From assembly GCA_902766135.1 (NCBI GenBank), contig CACXCK010000075.1, forward strand, positions 1 to 16,064: a stretch of 16,064 nucleotides of DNA. The letters run 5' to 3'. Position 1 is the first letter of the stretch. Each line of letters opens with the position of its first letter. The notes below the pieces were generated by a model. It was not told where the DNA came from. It searched no databases and worked only from the letters and a program-made list of their open reading frames with translations. This stretch comes from an uncultured Erysipelotrichaceae bacterium (GTDB lineage Bacteria > Bacillota_I > Bacilli_A > RF39 > UBA660). Both the position numbers and the translations under genes were made by a program. Below, piece by piece: positions 14,335 to 16,064 of the stretch.

Positions 14335-15268
14335 AAGAGTAATAAATAACAAAAAGAATAAGCATAATAATTCCTTCTAACTTCGTTATTTTTCGATCAT
14401 TATACGAGAATATAAATAGTAAGAAAGCAGATATTAATAAAGCAAGCAAGTCAAAATAATGAAAAGATATTTTCTCTATACCTCCTAAAATAGCAACAGG
14501 TAAACCTAACACTATACCTAAGTTAAAAATATTACTACCTACAACGTTACCAATAGCTATGTCATATTCTCCTTTTCTTGTCGCACTTACACTTGTAACA
14601 AGCTCTGGTAAACTAGTACCAAGAGCAACAACAGTTAACGCAATCATTCTTTCACTTACGCCTAATTGCCCAGCAATTAAAGATGCATAATTAACAACTA
14701 GATTACTACCAAAAATAATACCAACTATACCAACAATACTCCAAAAAATAGACATCAAAACATTATACATTGGTCTCTCTTCTTCCTCTTCATCTACTTT
14801 ATTGCGCATCATTCTAATTAAATAATAAATGAAAACAGTAAAGAAAAGTATTAAAACTAATGCATCTTGTCTCGTAAACATATTATCGCCATTACCTAAG
14901 GCAACATCACTAATTAAGACAACAAAAAGTGAAGTAATTAAAATAGTTATAGGAAGTTCTTTCTTAACCGTATTATTCTTAACTGATAAACTATGAAATA
15001 AACTAGATAAACCTAGAATTAACAATATATTTAAAATATTACTACCAATAACATTACCTAGTACTATATCACCACTTCCGCGAAGAAGTGATTGAACCGA
15101 TACAGCAAACTCAGGTGCACTAGTACCAAAAGAGACTATTGTAAGACCAATAAACATTGTTGATAACTTAAAATTGCGTGCTAAACTAGATGCCCCATCA
15201 ACAAAATAATCAGCACATTTAATTAAAATAACAAAGCCTACTATCAACATAAAAATATTCAATATCAT
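14318..15268 (-). CDS. Calcium/cation antiporter (CaCA family, YrbG-like)
   Basis: 316-residue membrane protein with about ten helices in two inverted halves. Each half has the CaCA alpha-repeat: SFGTSAPEFAVS (46-57) with GNVIGSNILN (71-80), and ALGTSLPELVTS (215-226) with GNVVGSNIFN (240-249). E53 and E222 are the expected ion-binding glutamates. An acidic cytoplasmic loop (158-164) joins the halves. Members exchange Na+ or H+ for Ca2+ across the cell membrane; K+-dependence cannot be told. GAGG lies about nine bases before the ATG, and a promoter candidate is at 15289-15317. No terminator hairpin was seen before rplI. Confidence 0.93.
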   Translation of the reverse strand: MILNIFMLIVGFVILIKCADYFVDGASSLARNFKLSTMFIGLTIVSFGTSAPEFAVSVQSLLRGSGDIVLGNVIGSNILNILLILGLSSLFHSLSVKNNTVKKELPITILITSLFVVLISDVALGNGDNMFTRQDALVLILFFTVFIYYLIRMMRNKVDEEEEERPMYNVLMSIFWSIVGIVGIIFGSNLVVNYASLIAGQLGVSERMIALTVVALGTSLPELVTSVSATRKGEYDIAIGNVVGSNIFNLGIVLGLPVAILGGIEKISFHYFDLLALLISAFLLFIFSYNDRKITKLEGIIMLILFVIYYSFVILP

Positions 15269-15288
15269 TTTATCAATCCTCTAAATAA

Positions 15289-15317
15289 ATTATAACCTAA
15301 AGAATATAAAAAAGCAA
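15289..15317 (-). promoter_or_regulatory. Promoter candidate for the antiporter gene
   Basis: On the minus strand a perfect -10 TATAAT (15294-15289) is preceded at 17 bases by a poor -35, TTGCTT (15317-15312). It lies just after the rpsR terminator. RNA would start near 15282, a few bases upstream of the GAGG ribosome binding site. Confidence 0.45.
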
Positions 15318-15343
15318 AAAGAAAACATTCCCATCGGAATGTT
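15308..15343 (-). terminator. Terminator of the rpsF-ssb-rpsR operon
   Basis: A perfect 8-bp stem AACATTCC/GGAATGTT with loop GATG (15343-15324) is followed by TTTCTTTTTGCTTTTTT on the minus strand. It begins within the rpsR stop codon. Confidence 0.85.
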
Positions 15344-15557
15344 AACGAACAAATGGTATTAATGCCATAAATCTAGCATATTTAACTTGTTCAGCAATAT
15401 GTCTTTGATGTTTGGCACATGCACCAGTCATACGACGAGGTAATATCTTACCTTTTTCACTTATATATTTATTAATAATCATAACATCTTTATAATCTAC
15501 ATCTTTACCAGCACACATTTGACATATTTTTTTCTTTTTTCTTCTAAATTCTGCCAT
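15342..15557 (-). CDS. rpsR: Small ribosomal subunit protein bS18 (zinc-binding form)
   Basis: 71 residues, typical. The family core is plain: DYKDV (21-25), KILPRRMTGACAKHQRH (37-53) and ARFMALIPFV (61-70). C12 and C15 (CQMC) with C47 and H50 (CAKH) make a likely zinc site, the so-called C+ form; many Bacilli have only the C- form without these residues. bS18 binds bS6 in the platform of the 30S subunit. It lies 14 bases after ssb with AAAGGAG before the ATG, and closes the rpsF-ssb-rpsR operon. Confidence 0.97.
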   Translation of the reverse strand: MAEFRRKKKKICQMCAGKDVDYKDVMIINKYISEKGKILPRRMTGACAKHQRHIAEQVKYARFMALIPFVR

Positions 15558-15571
15558 AATAATCTCCTTTC

Positions 15572-16033
15572 CTAGAATGGAAGATCATCATCACTTAAAG
15601 ATATTTCATCGCCAAAATCTTTAAATGGATCTTCACTAACATCAGTAGTTTCTACTTGAGGTTCTGAATAATCAGGCATTGGTTGACTATATTCGCTAGA
15701 AGAGTTACCACCCTTACTACCTAAGAAAGTAACATTATCTGCTACAACATCGGTAGTATATCTTTTTTGCCCGTCTTGCGCGTCATAACTACCAGTTTGA
15801 ATTCTTCCATCGACAGCTACTTGACTACCCTTAGAACAATACTTAGCGATATTTTCAGCTTGTCTTCCAAAAGCTACACAACCAACAAAATCAGTTTGTT
15901 GTTGTCCATTATTATTACGTGAACTAAAGTCACGACTAACAGCAACAGTAAATCTAGTAACAGTCATACCACTTCCGGTAGTACGCATATCTGGGTCACG
16001 AGCAAGTCTACCAATTAAAATAACCTTATTCAT
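15572..16033 (-). CDS. ssb: Single-stranded DNA-binding protein
   Basis: 153 residues. The N-terminal OB fold (about 1-106) begins NKVILIGRLARDPDMR and contains VAFGRQAENIAKY (53-65); a low-complexity linker rich in Ser, Gln, Asp and Pro follows, ending in the acidic tip DDDLPF that recruits repair and replication proteins. The protein coats single-stranded DNA as a tetramer. It lies in the conserved rpsF-ssb-rpsR operon, with GAGGAG before the ATG. Confidence 0.97.
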   Translation of the reverse strand: MNKVILIGRLARDPDMRTTGSGMTVTRFTVAVSRDFSSRNNNGQQQTDFVGCVAFGRQAENIAKYCSKGSQVAVDGRIQTGSYDAQDGQKRYTTDVVADNVTFLGSKGGNSSSEYSQPMPDYSEPQVETTDVSEDPFKDFGDEISLSDDDLPF

Positions 16034-16036
16034 ATC

Positions 16037-16064
16037 TTACTCCTCTTCTTTACGAATAATTAAA
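16037..16064 (-). CDS. rpsF: 3' end of rpsF (ribosomal protein bS6), partial
   Basis: The frame entering from the window edge reads LIIRKEEE and stops with TAA at 16037-16039, three bases before the ssb start. The residues resemble the end of bS6 (...IRKEE), and rpsF is the expected upstream partner of ssb and rpsR. Only nine codons are visible, so the call rests largely on gene order. Confidence 0.6.

Overview
The window is AT-rich and gene-dense. It carries typical Bacillota genes with strong AGGAGG-type ribosome binding sites: rpsF-ssb-rpsR, rplI-dnaB, walJ-rlmH, a YitT-family protein, ftsEX and a gerQ-like spore-coat gene. Two genes (ftsX and the LysM/G5 peptidase) end in UGA, so UGA is a stop here and the Mycoplasma/Spiroplasma code does not apply. 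The best guess is a low-GC, walled member of the Bacilli, perhaps an uncultured gut lineage near Erysipelotrichales/RF39. The lineage is inference; the genetic code and cell-wall machinery are read from the sequence.

Layout, mostly minus strand, from the right end leftwards. (a) 16064-15308: tail of rpsF, then ssb and rpsR, closed by a terminator. (b) 15317-14318: a calcium/cation antiporter with its own promoter. (c) 14334-9051: a six-gene operon, rplI-dnaB-(LysM/G5/M23 peptidase)-walJ-rlmH-ung, with close spacing or overlaps and a terminator after ung. It links replication, ribosome maturation, DNA repair and cell-wall hydrolysis, and resembles the origin-proximal rplI-dnaB...walRKHIJ...rlmH region of Bacilli with walRKHI absent from between dnaB and walJ. 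(d) 9052-6839: a two-gene unit of an RpoD-like sigma factor and a Fic AMP-transferase, ending at a terminator shared with a convergent lemA-like gene. (e) 6839-4348: lemA (+), a glyoxalase-II-like hydrolase (-), gerQ-like (+) and a YitT-family membrane protein (-), in alternating orientation. (f) 4323-1383: the division-associated cell-wall module ftsE-ftsX-M23 peptidase, with overlapping genes and a terminator. (g) 1349-1: the N-terminal 450 residues of a large exported protein with a SipW/TasA-type signal, cut by the window edge.

The points most worth a second look are the sigma factor, which has several changed -10-recognition residues and is cotranscribed with an apparently intact, self-inhibited Fic enzyme; the GerQ-like protein, which suggests present or past sporulation; and the LysM/G5/M23 peptidase in the place of walRKHI. 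No tRNA, rRNA, CRISPR array, insertion sequence or phage gene was seen, and no gene-free stretch reaches 300 bases (the longest is about 170, at 4233-4402).
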